The translations under genes and the position numbers were made by a program. Under the pieces are notes generated by a model. That model worked only from the letters and a program-made list of their open reading frames with translations. It had not been told where the DNA came from and ran no database searches. This document shows positions 18,114 through 27,066 of a stretch of DNA of 64,000 nucleotides, one piece after another (the first letter of the stretch is position 1; every line of letters starts with the position of its first letter). The stretch covers positions 744,001-808,000 of the forward strand of contig NZ_LR590477.1 in the NCBI RefSeq assembly GCF_901482445.1, in the 5' to 3' direction. Source of the stretch: Neisseria lactamica. GTDB taxonomy: Bacteria; Pseudomonadota; Gammaproteobacteria; Burkholderiales; Neisseriaceae.

Positions 18114-20877
18114 TAAAACGTTGTTTGATTGGGCGGAAGACCGCAAATCAACGATGGAAGAAATGGAACAGACGGATTTTTTCGCGCTGCCTGAATTTGT
18201 TTCCAATAATTTAAAATATCCGTTTTTTGAATGGCAAAAATCGGCTTTAGAAAATTTTGTGATTTTTGACCGCACTTCAAAATTAAAGGATTTCCCTGAC
18301 ATCAAAAACCGCCCTACCCATTTGCTGTTCAATATGGCAACGGGCGCGGGCAAAACGATGATGATGGCAGCCTTGATTTTGTATTATTTTGAAAAAGGTT
18401 ATCGGCATTTTTTGTTTTTCGTTAATCAAAATAACATCGTGGATAAAACGGAAAATAATTTTATTGACCCGGCGCACTCAAAATTTTTATTTACCGAGAA
18501 GATTTTGCAGGGCGATACGGTAATTCCCATTCGCAAAGTAGAAACGTTTAGCCCACATTCAGACGGCATTGAAATTAAATTTACCAGCATTCAAAAACTG
18601 TATAACGATATTCACACCGAGCGAGAAAACCAAACCACATTGGCGGATTTGCACAAATTGAACCTTGTGATGCTGGGCGATGAAGCACACCATTTAAACG
18701 CACAAACTAAAAGCAAAAAACAAGGCGAGTTGGATTTGGAAGTGGAATTAAAAGCCAATGCAGGCAATGCCGAAATTGAACGCAAAGGCTGGGAGCATAT
18801 GGTTTTGGAATTGTTACTCAATAAAAATGGCAATCCCAGCCAAAATGTGCTGTTGGAATTTACCGCCACGCTGCCTGAAAATGCTGACGTGCAACAAAAA
18901 TACGCGGATAAAATCATCACAAAATTTGGGTTAAAAGAGTTTTTGCAAAAGGGTTATACCAAAGAAATCAATTTGGTATCCAGTACGCTGAATAAGAAAG
19001 AGCGGGTGTTGCACGCTTTATTGTTTGCTTGGTATCGCCATCAAATTGCGTTGAAATATGGCATTGCCAATTTCAAGCCTGTGATGTTGTTTAGAAGTAA
19101 GACGATTGATGAATCAAAAGCGGATTATTCGGCGTTTTTAAATTGGGCAGAAAATGTACAAGCAGATGATTTTGAGTTTTTAGATACGTTTTCAGGCAGC
19201 CTGAATAATAGCGACAACGCCAACGAACAAGGCAAAACCCGCACCGAACAAGCCCTAAAATTTATGCGGGAAAATGGCTTTGAGTTTGCACATTTGGCAA
19301 ATTGGGTGAAACAAAATTATCAAAAACACAATGTCATTATTACCAACTCCGAAACCAACAAAAACAAAACTGAAAAAACCGACGGCGAAACGGAAAAATT
19401 GCTGAATAATTTGGAAGCGGCTGATAATCCGATCCGTGCCATTTTTACGGTGGATAGATTAACCGAAGGTTGGGACGTTTTAAATTTGTTTGATATTGTG
19501 CGTTTGTACGAAGGGCAAAATGGCGGTGGTTCAAATAAAAAATCAGGCAAAACGGCTGCCGCCACCGTATCGGAAAAGCAGTTGATTGGTCGTGGTGTGC
19601 GTTATTTTCCATTTGCGTTTGAAGGTAAACAGCCGAATAAACGCAAATTTGACAACGATATGCAACACGAATTGCGTATTTTGGAAGAATTGTTTTATTA
19701 CACGCATGATGAGCAATCCCGCTATATTTCAGAACTGAAAAACGAGTTGCGAAAAGACGGTTATTTGCCTGAAAAAGACGATGATAAGGTGTTGGCAACA
19801 TTTAAACTCAAATCTGAATTTGCCGATAATAAGGATTTTAGAGAGTTGTTAATTTGGGCGAATAAAAAAATCCCCAACCCAAACGCCAAAAATAATAATG
19901 CAGACAGCCTGCAAGCCAATCCGCAAACGCTTTCATTCCAAGTTCACGGTAATCAACTGTTGCAGGAAACGCAATTTACAGCCGATGAAAATGATGAAAC
20001 CGCCCGACAAATCGGCACACAAAATAATTTTACTCAAACCATAAAAATGAGTGAAATGGAGCGGCATATTTCCAATAAAGCATTACATATCAAAGGGAAA
20101 AATAGTCAATCTTTATTCCATTTCAACCGTTTGCAAAGCAAGCTCAATATTCAAAATCGCAATGAATTGCAAAATAAATTGTTGAAAGACTGGCAAATTG
20201 AATTTTTAGGATTAGGGCAAGACAAACAGGTTTGCCCGGACGATAAACTTGCAGGCTGCCTGAAAATCTTGGAAATGGTTGAAAAGCATTTGAATGAAAG
20301 TGATAAGCCATTTATCGGTATAAAAGAATTTACGCCTAAAAAATTATGGGAAATTTTCGGCACACCAAAACAAAAATGGGTCAAAAAAGATGATGTAAAA
20401 ACGACTATTGCCACGCAAAATGATTGGTATGCGATGGATAATTTTGCCGGAACGAGTTTGGAAGAAGCGTTAATTCAATTTATTTCAGCGCGTTTGGGCG
20501 ATTTGAAATCTCAATATGACGTTCATTTAATCCGTAATGAAGAAGTGTTTAAATTAAATAACTTTGCCGATGGTGAAGGATTTATGCCCGACTTTATTTT
20601 ATTACTGAAAGATAAACAAAAATCTTCTTCCAATGGTGTGAACGACTTTTTGTATTACCAAATTTTCATTGAGCCCAAAGGTGAGCATTTAGCGGAAACT
20701 GATAGGTGGAAAGAAGAATTTTTAGAAGCAATCACAGCAGAATATGGCAAGGATAAAATCCTGCAAAAAGATACACCGCATTATCGTTTGATCGGTTTGC
20801 CGTTTTTTACTGACAATCAGGAAAATGGACAATTTACGGAGTCATTCCCTTTAGGGGCGGTTTCGCTTGAAAAATAG
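18103..20877 (+). CDS. res: Type III restriction endonuclease subunit Res
   Basis: Res is the helicase and nuclease subunit that cuts DNA when two unmodified sites are head to head. The 924-residue product has Walker A MATGAGKTM (near residue 80), the DEAH-like box LGDEAHHLN, and helicase motif VI as GRGVRYFPFAFEG. The C-terminal nuclease site is MPDFILLLKD followed by FIEPKGEH, a PD...ExK arrangement. The frame is intact. The start at 18103 is inside the end of modA, as usual for this operon. A 12-base DUS lies inside the gene at 18558-18569. Confidence 0.95.
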
Positions 20878-20946
20878 AGTAGCGCATTGCAGGCAACCCC
20901 GTTTGACAAAACTTCCTTTACAAAAGGGCGTTTTGTCAGATATTTA

Positions 20947-20971
20947 ATCAACACATTATTAAAATACAGCC
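20947..20971. repeat. Right 25-bp inverted repeat flanking the modA-res locus
   Basis: ATCAACACATTATTAAAATA continues with CAGCC and is the reverse complement of 15706-15730 at 23 of 25 positions. It begins 70 bases after the res stop. Confidence 0.7.
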
Positions 20972-20979
20972 AAATTTTA

Positions 20980-21010
20980 ATGCCGTCCGAACCCTGTGTT
21001 CAGACGGCAT
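20980..21010. terminator. DUS-pair terminator between res and lldD
   Basis: ATGCCGTCCGAA and TTCAGACGGCAT (one mismatch) form a hairpin between convergent genes. Confidence 0.8.
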
Positions 21011-21025
21011 CATATTTTTCAGTAT

Positions 21026-22198
21026 CTAAACCGTTTCCCTACCCCAATCTTTACCCCTCAAAATCGAGGCATCGACATCTTGAATATCGCGGTGTCCCGT
21101 AAACGCCATCGACACATCCATTTCCTTGTACAAAATCTCCAGCGCACGGGTAACGCCTTCTTCACCGTATGCGCCCAAGCCGTAGAGGAACGCGCGGCCG
21201 ATCATCGTACCTTTCGCACCCAAAGCCCACGCCTTCAAAATATCCTGACCGCTGCGGATACCGCTGTCCATCCAAACCTCGATGTCGCTGCCGACTGCGG
21301 AAACAATATCGGGCAATGCCTTGATGGCGGACACGGTATCGTCGAGCTGGCGGCCGCCGTGGTTGGAAACGACCAATGCGTCCGCACCGCTTTTCGCTGC
21401 TTTTTCCGCGTCTTCAGGTTCCATAATGCCTTTGATAATCAGCTTGCCACCCCACAAATCTTTAATCCGCGCCACGTCGTCCCAGCTTAAGCGCGGGTCG
21501 AACTGTTCCGCCGTCCACGAAGAAAGTGAAGACAAATCGCCCACATCTTTTGCGTGTCCGACGATATTGCGGAACGTGCGGCGTTGTGTGTTCAGCATTT
21601 TCATACACCATTCGGGCTTGGTCGCCAGATTGATCAAATTGGCGATGGTCGGTTTCGGCGGCGCGGACAGACCGTTTTTGATGTCTTTGTGGCGTTGCCC
21701 CAAAACCTGCAAATCGGCGGTCAAAACCAATGCCGAACATTTGGCATCCTTCGCGCGCTTAATCAGGTTTTCCATAAACTCGCGGTCGCGCATCACATAA
21801 AGCTGAAACCAAAACGGCGCGCTAGTGTTCTCGGCAACGTCTTCAATCGAGCAGATGGACATGGTCGAGAGCGTAAACGGAATGCCGAACTTCTCCGCCG
21901 CCCGCGCCGCCAAAATTTCGCCGTCGGCGTGTGCCATACCGGTAAAACCCGTCGGCGCAATCGCCACCGGCATTTTCACATCCTGCCCGATCATTTTGGT
22001 TTCGAGGCTGCGTCCCTCCATATTGACCAATACCTTTTGTCGGAAGCGGATATCTTTGAAATCCGAAGTATTTTCCCGATAAGTCGTTTCTGTCCACGAA
22101 CCCGAATCGATGTAATCGTAAAACATACGCGGCATTTTGCGCTTGGCAACGCGGCGCAAGTCTTCGATGCAGGTCATTTTGCTCAAATCACGTTTCAT
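21026..22198 (-). CDS. lldD: L-lactate dehydrogenase, FMN-dependent, quinone-linked
   Basis: This 390-residue membrane-associated flavoprotein oxidises L-lactate to pyruvate and passes electrons to the quinone pool. The FMN-dependent alpha-hydroxyacid oxidase family is shown by PVAIAPTGFTGMAHADGE, the active-site motif VSNHGGRQLDDT with its catalytic histidine, and the C-terminal phosphate loop GAKGTMIGRAFLYGLGAYGEEG. The start (MKRDLSKMTCIEDLRR) follows GGGGGCGACAA. It is transcribed away from iscR. The same protein in meningococci has also been called LldA. Confidence 0.94.
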   Translation of the reverse strand: MKRDLSKMTCIEDLRRVAKRKMPRMFYDYIDSGSWTETTYRENTSDFKDIRFRQKVLVNMEGRSLETKMIGQDVKMPVAIAPTGFTGMAHADGEILAARAAEKFGIPFTLSTMSICSIEDVAENTSAPFWFQLYVMRDREFMENLIKRAKDAKCSALVLTADLQVLGQRHKDIKNGLSAPPKPTIANLINLATKPEWCMKMLNTQRRTFRNIVGHAKDVGDLSSLSSWTAEQFDPRLSWDDVARIKDLWGGKLIIKGIMEPEDAEKAAKSGADALVVSNHGGRQLDDTVSAIKALPDIVSAVGSDIEVWMDSGIRSGQDILKAWALGAKGTMIGRAFLYGLGAYGEEGVTRALEILYKEMDVSMAFTGHRDIQDVDASILRGKDWGRETV

Positions 22199-22487
22199 TT
22201 GTCGCCCCCTGAATACCTGAATAACTTTATATGAAATCGATAATGTATATCAATATTGATTATAAGGCAAATCATTTCAACATTTGCCGCACCCGCCGCC
22301 GCTCCCACTTCAAGCGGCATAAGGTTTAGGATTCAAAAATAACAAATTAAAATCAAAATATTAAAAATCAATCAATCTGCCGATTTAAACAGCCAATCGC
22401 GCAATCCGCCCCCATACTTGACTGAAACACTCAGATATTGGACAATTCCGCCCACTATAAAAAAAGCCGACACGGGCAACCACCACT
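22199..22487. other. Divergent promoter region between lldD and iscR
   Basis: This 289-base spacer holds the iscR promoter called below and an AT-rich stretch (TATATGAAATCGATAATG) that probably contains the lldD promoter on the minus strand. No gene is seen. Confidence 0.55.
22418..22446 (+). promoter_or_regulatory. Promoter of the isc operon
   Basis: TTGACT at 22418-22423 and GACAAT at 22441-22446 are separated by 17 bases, 42 bases upstream of the iscR start. IscR in other bacteria represses its own promoter at sites overlapping these boxes; no site was identified with certainty. Confidence 0.7.
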
Positions 22488-22934
22488 ATGAGACTGACCA
22501 CCAAAGGGCGTTTCGCCGTTACCGCTATGCTGGATTTGGCGATGAACGCGCAAACCGGCGCCGTCAAACTCAGTGCCATCAGCGAACGCCAAAACATATC
22601 CCTCTCCTATCTCGAGCAATTGTTCGGCAAACTACGTCGCGCCGGACTGGTTGAAAGCCTGCGCGGACCCGGCGGCGGCTACATCCTCGCCGCACCGGCG
22701 GCACGCATCAACATCGCCCAAATCATTTCCGCCGCCGAAGACCGGCTGGACGCGACCCAATGCGGCAGCAAAGCCAACTGCCACCACGGCGCGCCCTGCC
22801 TGACGCACGACCTTTGGGAGAATTTAAACAAAACCATCAACGACTACCTCGGCAGCGTTACCCTGCAAAGCATCATCGAACAAAAAAACAACGGTGACGG
22901 CAGCCGCGTCGTCCAATTTACACACATCCATTAA
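22488..22934 (+). CDS. iscR: Iron-sulfur cluster regulator IscR
   Basis: IscR is an Rrf2-family transcription factor that binds a [2Fe-2S] cluster and adjusts iron-sulfur assembly to demand. The 148-residue product has the winged helix (LSAISERQNISLSYLEQLFGKLRRAGLVES, residues 27-57) and the cluster-ligand cysteines in CGSKANCHHGAPC (near 95-107). It is the first gene of the isc cluster, 28 bases ahead of iscS. It has its own promoter with 17-base spacing. Confidence 0.95.
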   Translation: MRLTTKGRFAVTAMLDLAMNAQTGAVKLSAISERQNISLSYLEQLFGKLRRAGLVESLRGPGGGYILAAPAARINIAQIISAAEDRLDATQCGSKANCHHGAPCLTHDLWENLNKTINDYLGSVTLQSIIEQKNNGDGSRVVQFTHIH

Positions 22935-22962
22935 ATAACACCCGAAAAAGAAAGAGCAAACC

Positions 22963-24177
22963 ATGACCGTCAAAACCCCCGTTTATCTCGACTACGCCGC
23001 CACCACCCCCGTTGACAAACGCGTTGCCGAAAAAATGATTCCCTATCTGACCGAAACCTTCGGCAACCCCGCCTCCAACAGCCACGCATTCGGCTGGGAA
23101 GCAGAAGAAGCCGTCGAAAAAGCCCGTGCCGACATCGCCGCCCTGATTAATGCCGACCCTAAAGAAATCATCTTCACCAGCGGCGCGACCGAGTCCGACA
23201 ACCTCGCCATCAAAGGCGCGGCAAACTTCTACAAAACCAAAGGCAAACACCTCATCACCGTCAAAACCGAACACAAAGCCGTTTTAGATACAATGCGCGA
23301 ACTCGAACGCCAAGGTTTCGAAGTAACCTACCTCGGCGTGCAGGAAAACGGTTTGATTGATTTGGAAGAACTCAAAGCCTCCATCCGCGACGACACCATC
23401 CTGATTTCCGTAATGTGGGTGAACAACGAAATCGGTGTGGTGCAAGACATTCCCGCCATCGGCGAAATCTGCCGCGAACGCAAAATCGTCTTCCACGTCG
23501 ATGCCGCCCAAGCCTGCGGCAAAGTGCCTGTCGATGTCGAAGCTGCCAAAATCGACCTGCTCTCGATGTCCGCGCACAAAGTGTACGGTCCCAAAGGCAT
23601 CGGCGCGCTGTACGTCCGCCGCAAACCCCGCGTCCGTCTCGAAGCCCAAATGCACGGTGGCGGCCACGAACGCGGCTTCCGCAGCGGCACATTGCCGACC
23701 CACCAAATCGTTGGCATGGGCGAAGCCTTCCGCATCGCCAAAGAAGAACTCGAGCAAGACATGGCGCACTACCGCAAACTGCGCGACATCTTCCTCAAAG
23801 GCATCGAAGGCATCGAAGAAGTCTATATCAACGGCGACCTCGAACACCGCGCTCCGAACAACCTGAACGTCAGCTTCAACTTCGTCGAAGGTGAAAGCCT
23901 GATTATGGCGGTGAAAGAACTCGCCGTATCCAGCGGCTCCGCCTGCACCTCCGCCTCGCTCGAACCCAGCTACGTCCTGCGCGCGCTCGGCCGCAACGAC
24001 GAATTGGCGCACTCGTCCCTGCGTATCACCTTCGGCCGCATGACCACCGAAGAAGAAGTACAATTTGCAGCAGAGCTGATCAAATCCAAAATCGGCAAAC
24101 TGCGCGAACTGTCGCCGCTGTGGGAAATGTTTAAAGACGGGATTGATTTGAATTCGATTGAGTGGGCGGCGCATTGA
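22963..24177 (+). CDS. iscS: Cysteine desulfurase IscS
   Basis: IscS takes sulfur from cysteine as an enzyme persulfide and passes it to IscU and to tRNA thiolation. The 404-residue PLP enzyme shows the cofactor-lysine motif SMSAHKVYGPKGIGAL and the mobile active-site loop with catalytic Cys in SSGSACTSASLEPS. The start follows AAGAAAGAGCAAACC. Downstream, the usual next gene iscU is displaced by about 1.2 kb of AT-rich insertion. Confidence 0.97.
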   Translation: MTVKTPVYLDYAATTPVDKRVAEKMIPYLTETFGNPASNSHAFGWEAEEAVEKARADIAALINADPKEIIFTSGATESDNLAIKGAANFYKTKGKHLITVKTEHKAVLDTMRELERQGFEVTYLGVQENGLIDLEELKASIRDDTILISVMWVNNEIGVVQDIPAIGEICRERKIVFHVDAAQACGKVPVDVEAAKIDLLSMSAHKVYGPKGIGALYVRRKPRVRLEAQMHGGGHERGFRSGTLPTHQIVGMGEAFRIAKEELEQDMAHYRKLRDIFLKGIEGIEEVYINGDLEHRAPNNLNVSFNFVEGESLIMAVKELAVSSGSACTSASLEPSYVLRALGRNDELAHSSLRITFGRMTTEEEVQFAAELIKSKIGKLRELSPLWEMFKDGIDLNSIEWAAH

Positions 24178-24281
24178 TAATCTAAATAGGCTATCTGAAA
24201 AAGGAGAAGGATTTTGTTTCAGATAGCCAAAAAACTATTCTTATTAATTTTATTTCTAACTCCTAAAGGGATATAAAAAAA

Positions 24282-25037
24282 ATGGCGTATCGTTGTGACA
24301 CTGATCTGGAATTTTTGGCAGAGATTAAATCAGAAGATTTAAATGACCTTGTATATTGCCTAACTCATGATAAAGATGGTGAGAAAAGATTTACAGAAGA
24401 ATTAAGTGAGAGTAGCGCATATAAAGAATACTATCCGGACCACCATCAGTATTGGAAATTGATAGCAGCAGAAATTCAATGTTTTGGTGCAAATACTTTT
24501 GCTACATTATTAAGAGGAGGAGAAGGAATACTTTACAAGGAAGTATTAACTGATGTATGTGATAAATTAAAAGTTAATTATAACAATAGCTCATCAGTTG
24601 AAAAGATAGAAACACATCTATTAATGAAAATTCTAGAGGATTCAATAGAAAAATTAAGTCATTCTGAATTGCAAGACTTGGCAAGAAATTTAGGACTTAA
24701 AAACTTTTCAGGAATTACACCAGAAGCACTAGTGGGTATATTTCAAGCAGTATTTAGAGCAGGTGGGTTTAAATCATACCAGCTGACCTTAATCATTGTT
24801 AATTATATTATGAAGGCTATTTTAGGAAGAGGGCTAAGTTTAGCAGGTAACGCAGCTTTAACAAGAACAATGTCTGTTTTAGCTGGCCCGATTGGTTGGA
24901 CTATTACAGGATTATGGACTGCGATTGATATAGCAGGTCCTGCTTACCGTGTAACAATTCCTGCTGTAATTCATGTTGCGGTACTTCGCCAAAAATATTT
25001 GTATGATGAGAAAGCAAGAGATGTTTCTTTTGGATAA
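24282..25037 (+). CDS. YaaW-type protein (DUF3944 / UPF0174), inserted into the isc cluster
   Basis: This 251-residue protein starts MAYRCDTDLEFLAEIKSEDLNDLV, a close match to the DUF3944 N-terminus of E. coli YaaW. The C-terminal half has a hydrophobic, glycine-rich region (LGRGLSLAGNAALTRTMSVLAGPIGWTITGLWTAIDIAGPAYR), typical of the family and likely membrane-interacting. Function is unknown; family members often occur near stress or mobile genes. It is much more AT-rich than iscS and iscU and is followed by a pair of DUS of a foreign dialect (25140-25179). It therefore looks acquired from another Neisseria species. The start follows CTAAAGGGATAT. Confidence 0.8.
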   Translation: MAYRCDTDLEFLAEIKSEDLNDLVYCLTHDKDGEKRFTEELSESSAYKEYYPDHHQYWKLIAAEIQCFGANTFATLLRGGEGILYKEVLTDVCDKLKVNYNNSSSVEKIETHLLMKILEDSIEKLSHSELQDLARNLGLKNFSGITPEALVGIFQAVFRAGGFKSYQLTLIIVNYIMKAILGRGLSLAGNAALTRTMSVLAGPIGWTITGLWTAIDIAGPAYRVTIPAVIHVAVLRQKYLYDEKARDVSFG

Positions 25038-25139
25038 TTACAGTAATCGCAGGTTGGGTTAAAAACCCAACAAACCTATCAATCCACTCGAAGTGTTGGG
25101 TTTGACAACCCATTCCACCTGATACATTAAAAACAAAAA

Positions 25140-25179
25140 AGGTCGTCTGAAACCTCAAAAAGGCCTTTTCAGACGACCT
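25140..25179 (+). terminator. Hairpin of two AGGTCGTCTGAA uptake sequences (foreign DUS dialect)
   Basis: AGGTCGTCTGAA at 25140-25151 and its inverse TTCAGACGACCT at 25168-25179 form a hairpin. The resident dialect is ATGCCGTCTGAA; the AGGTCGTCTGAA form is known from the N. mucosa group (AG-mucDUS). This is probably the terminator of the yaaW-like gene and came with it. Confidence 0.8.
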
Positions 25180-25214
25180 AAAAGCCACCACATTAAAATC
25201 AAGGATACAAAACC

Positions 25215-25343
25215 ATGAACGAACAAGATTTAGATTTGGACAATCTCGACAACCTGCTCGAAGATTTTGACGGCGTTACCGTAGAGGGTGGTGTCGATTC
25301 GGAAGACGACGATGGCTGCGAAGGCGGCGCGTGCAAAATCTGA
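25215..25343 (+). CDS. Small acidic protein with C-x5-C tail, between iscS and iscU
   Basis: A 42-residue frame runs from ATG 25215 to TGA 25341. The product begins MNEQDLDLDNLDNLLEDF and ends DDDGCEGGACKI, so about one third of residues are Asp or Glu and two cysteines sit near the C-terminus. The start is preceded by AAGGATACAAAACC. The two cysteines and the acidic body resemble a metal- or cluster-handling peptide, and its place just ahead of iscU agrees with that, but no family was recognised. It is GC-rich like the isc genes and therefore seems resident, outside the yaaW insertion. Confidence 0.6.
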   Translation: MNEQDLDLDNLDNLLEDFDGVTVEGGVDSEDDDGCEGGACKI

Positions 25344-25412
25344 ATGTCAAGTTGTCTGAAAACAGGCAAACAAACCACTTAAATCATCAAAAAACATTAA
25401 GGAAACCACATC

Positions 25413-25799
25413 ATGGCATACAGTGATAAAGTAATCGACCACTACGAAAACCCACGCAACGTCGGCACTTTCGACAAAAACGACGAGTCCGTCGGCACCG
25501 GCATGGTCGGCGCGCCTGCCTGCGGCGACGTGATGCGCCTGCAAATCAAAGTCAACGACGAAGGCATCATCGAAGATGCAAAATTCAAAACTTACGGCTG
25601 CGGCTCCGCCATCGCTTCTTCCAGCCTGATTACCGAGTGGGTCAAAGGCAAAAGCCTTGATGACGCGCTGGCAATCAAAAACAGCGAAATCGCCGAGGAA
25701 TTGGAACTGCCGCCGGTAAAAATCCACTGCTCCATCTTGGCGGAAGACGCGGTAAAAGCGGCCGTTGCCGACTACCGCAAACGTCAGGAAAACAGATAA
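25413..25799 (+). CDS. iscU: Iron-sulfur cluster scaffold protein IscU
   Basis: IscU is the scaffold on which IscS-derived sulfur and iron form [2Fe-2S] and [4Fe-4S] clusters. The 128-residue product has the three ligand cysteines in VGAPACGDVM, YGCGSAIASSS and IHCSILAEDA, and the LPPVKIHC motif recognised by HscA/HscB. The start follows AAGGAAACCACATC. It lies between the small acidic frame and iscA. Confidence 0.97.
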   Translation: MAYSDKVIDHYENPRNVGTFDKNDESVGTGMVGAPACGDVMRLQIKVNDEGIIEDAKFKTYGCGSAIASSSLITEWVKGKSLDDALAIKNSEIAEELELPPVKIHCSILAEDAVKAAVADYRKRQENR

Positions 25800-25885
25800 A
25801 GCCCTTCAAACGGCATCGTCCCGCAATGCCGTCCGAACCGCCCGCCGCTTCGGGTTCGTCCGGGGCGGTACAACAAGGAAAAAAT

Positions 25886-26206
25886 ATGATTACCCTTACC
25901 GAGAATGCCGCAAAACACATCAATGACTATCTCGCCAAACGCGGCAAAGGCTTGGGCGTACGCTTGGGTGTGAAAACCAGCGGCTGCTCGGGGATGGCGT
26001 ACAACCTTGAATTTGTCGATGAAGCCGACGGCGACGACCTGATTTTTGAAGAACACGGCGCACGCATTTATATCGACCCGAAAAGCCTGGTTTATTTAGA
26101 CGGTACGCAAGTCGATTACACCAAAGAAGGTTTGCAGGAAGGTTTCAAATTTGAAAACCCCAATGTCAAAGACTCCTGCGGCTGCGGCGAGAGCTTCCAC
26201 GTTTAA
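25886..26206 (+). CDS. iscA: A-type iron-sulfur carrier IscA
   Basis: IscA carries or delivers iron-sulfur clusters to target proteins. The 106-residue product has the conserved cysteines in KTSGCSGMAY and DSCGCGESF. The start at 25886 follows AAGGAAAAAAT; the in-frame codons upstream to 25826 span a DUS variant and are not conserved. The last 41 bases overlap the 3' end of the convergent arfA frame. Confidence 0.95.
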   Translation: MITLTENAAKHINDYLAKRGKGLGVRLGVKTSGCSGMAYNLEFVDEADGDDLIFEEHGARIYIDPKSLVYLDGTQVDYTKEGLQEGFKFENPNVKDSCGCGESFHV

Positions 26207-26387
26207 GGCATAAAAACGGCGGGACAGTATCAAAACCGTCCCGCCATTTTTTCGCTTCCTGCCTGTTGTAGCTGCCTTTGCCTTTTCTTTTCCGTTCCAC
26301 CTTGTGCCGGAACAAATCGGATTTCACTAAGGCTTTTAAAGCATTGTCGCGTATTTTGCCTTTATTGTGCTGCACTTTGCCGCCCAT
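26166..26387 (-). CDS. arfA: Alternative ribosome-rescue factor A, nonstop-type gene
   Basis: ArfA binds ribosomes stalled at the 3' end of broken mRNA and recruits release factor 2; it is the backup for tmRNA. Residues 5-48 (QHNKGKIRDNALKALVKSDLFR, KGKGSYNRQEA) match E. coli ArfA closely. The start at 26387 follows AAGGACTGAAT. A strong hairpin (26218-26245) lies inside the coding region, over codons for WRDGFDTVPP, and is followed by T residues. As in E. coli, transcripts that end there would have no stop codon, so ArfA would accumulate only when tmRNA fails. The codons beyond the hairpin (to 26166) are poorly conserved and are probably rarely translated. Confidence 0.85.
   Translation of the reverse strand: MGGKVQHNKGKIRDNALKALVKSDLFRHKVERKRKGKGSYNRQEAKKWRDGFDTVPPFLCLKRGSSRRSRRSL
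26218..26245. terminator. Bidirectional terminator inside arfA and after iscA
   Basis: GGCGGGAC and GTCCCGCC form a perfect eight-pair stem with a 12-base loop. T-runs follow on both strands (six on plus, five on minus). On plus it ends iscA 12 bases after its stop; on minus it lies within the arfA coding sequence. Confidence 0.9.
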
Positions 26388-26468
26388 ATTCAGTCCTTTT
26401 GTTTAAGAAGCCGCAGATTATAAGGCAAAAACAGTTTTCTGCCAAAATCTCACATTTATCATTCTACT

Positions 26469-26969
26469 ATGTCCCAATATTTCACCCTCTTCCGGATTGA
26501 ACCCGCTTTCGATATCGACACCGAAAACTTGGAACAAACCTACCGCGCCTTGGCCGCCCGTTTCCATCCCGACAAATTTGCTTCCGCTTCCGCCTTTGAG
26601 CAAAAGCAGGCAGTAATGATGTCTTCCACCATCAACGATGCCTACCGCACCTTGAAAAACCCCATCGACCGCGCCGCCTACCTGCTGAAAACATCGGGCA
26701 TTGATGCCGACGCGCCGGAGCATACCTCTTTCGCCCCCGAATTCCTTATGCAGCAAATGGAATGGCGCGAAACGCTGATGGAGGCACGGGCAGGCAACGA
26801 CCTTGAATCCTTGAAAAATCTCGATAACGAAATCCGCGCCGAACAAGAAAAACTGTTCTGCAGTCTGAAACAGTCGTTTGCCCGACAAGATTGCGACACC
26901 GCCGCACAACAAGTCCGACAAGGCAGGTTTCTCGACAAACTCCGCCACGAAATTTCCTCGGCATTATAA
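26469..26969 (+). CDS. hscB: Fe-S assembly co-chaperone HscB
   Basis: HscB is a J-domain protein that brings IscU to the HscA chaperone. The 166-residue product has the J-domain motif FHPDKFA (residues 33-39) and a C-terminal helical domain that binds IscU. It follows arfA and is the last isc gene here; hscA and ferredoxin genes do not follow in this window, as gyrA comes next. The start at 26469 follows TTCTACT and has no strong ribosome site. Confidence 0.94.
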   Translation: MSQYFTLFRIEPAFDIDTENLEQTYRALAARFHPDKFASASAFEQKQAVMMSSTINDAYRTLKNPIDRAAYLLKTSGIDADAPEHTSFAPEFLMQQMEWRETLMEARAGNDLESLKNLDNEIRAEQEKLFCSLKQSFARQDCDTAAQQVRQGRFLDKLRHEISSAL

Positions 26970-27066
26970 TCCGCACCGTGTTTCAGGCGACATAGCCGCA
27001 ACACCGTTCCGCGTCAAAATATGCTAAAATAAGCAACAATTTTTTGCCATACGAAACATTGAAACC

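Noticed and set aside
22424..22446. IscR operator over the iscR promoter
   Set aside because: Parts resemble IscR-type sites but the match was too weak by eye to call.
23284..24174. Long minus-strand frames opposite iscS
   Set aside because: GC-rich antisense shadows of a well-identified gene, with no ribosome site or family pattern.
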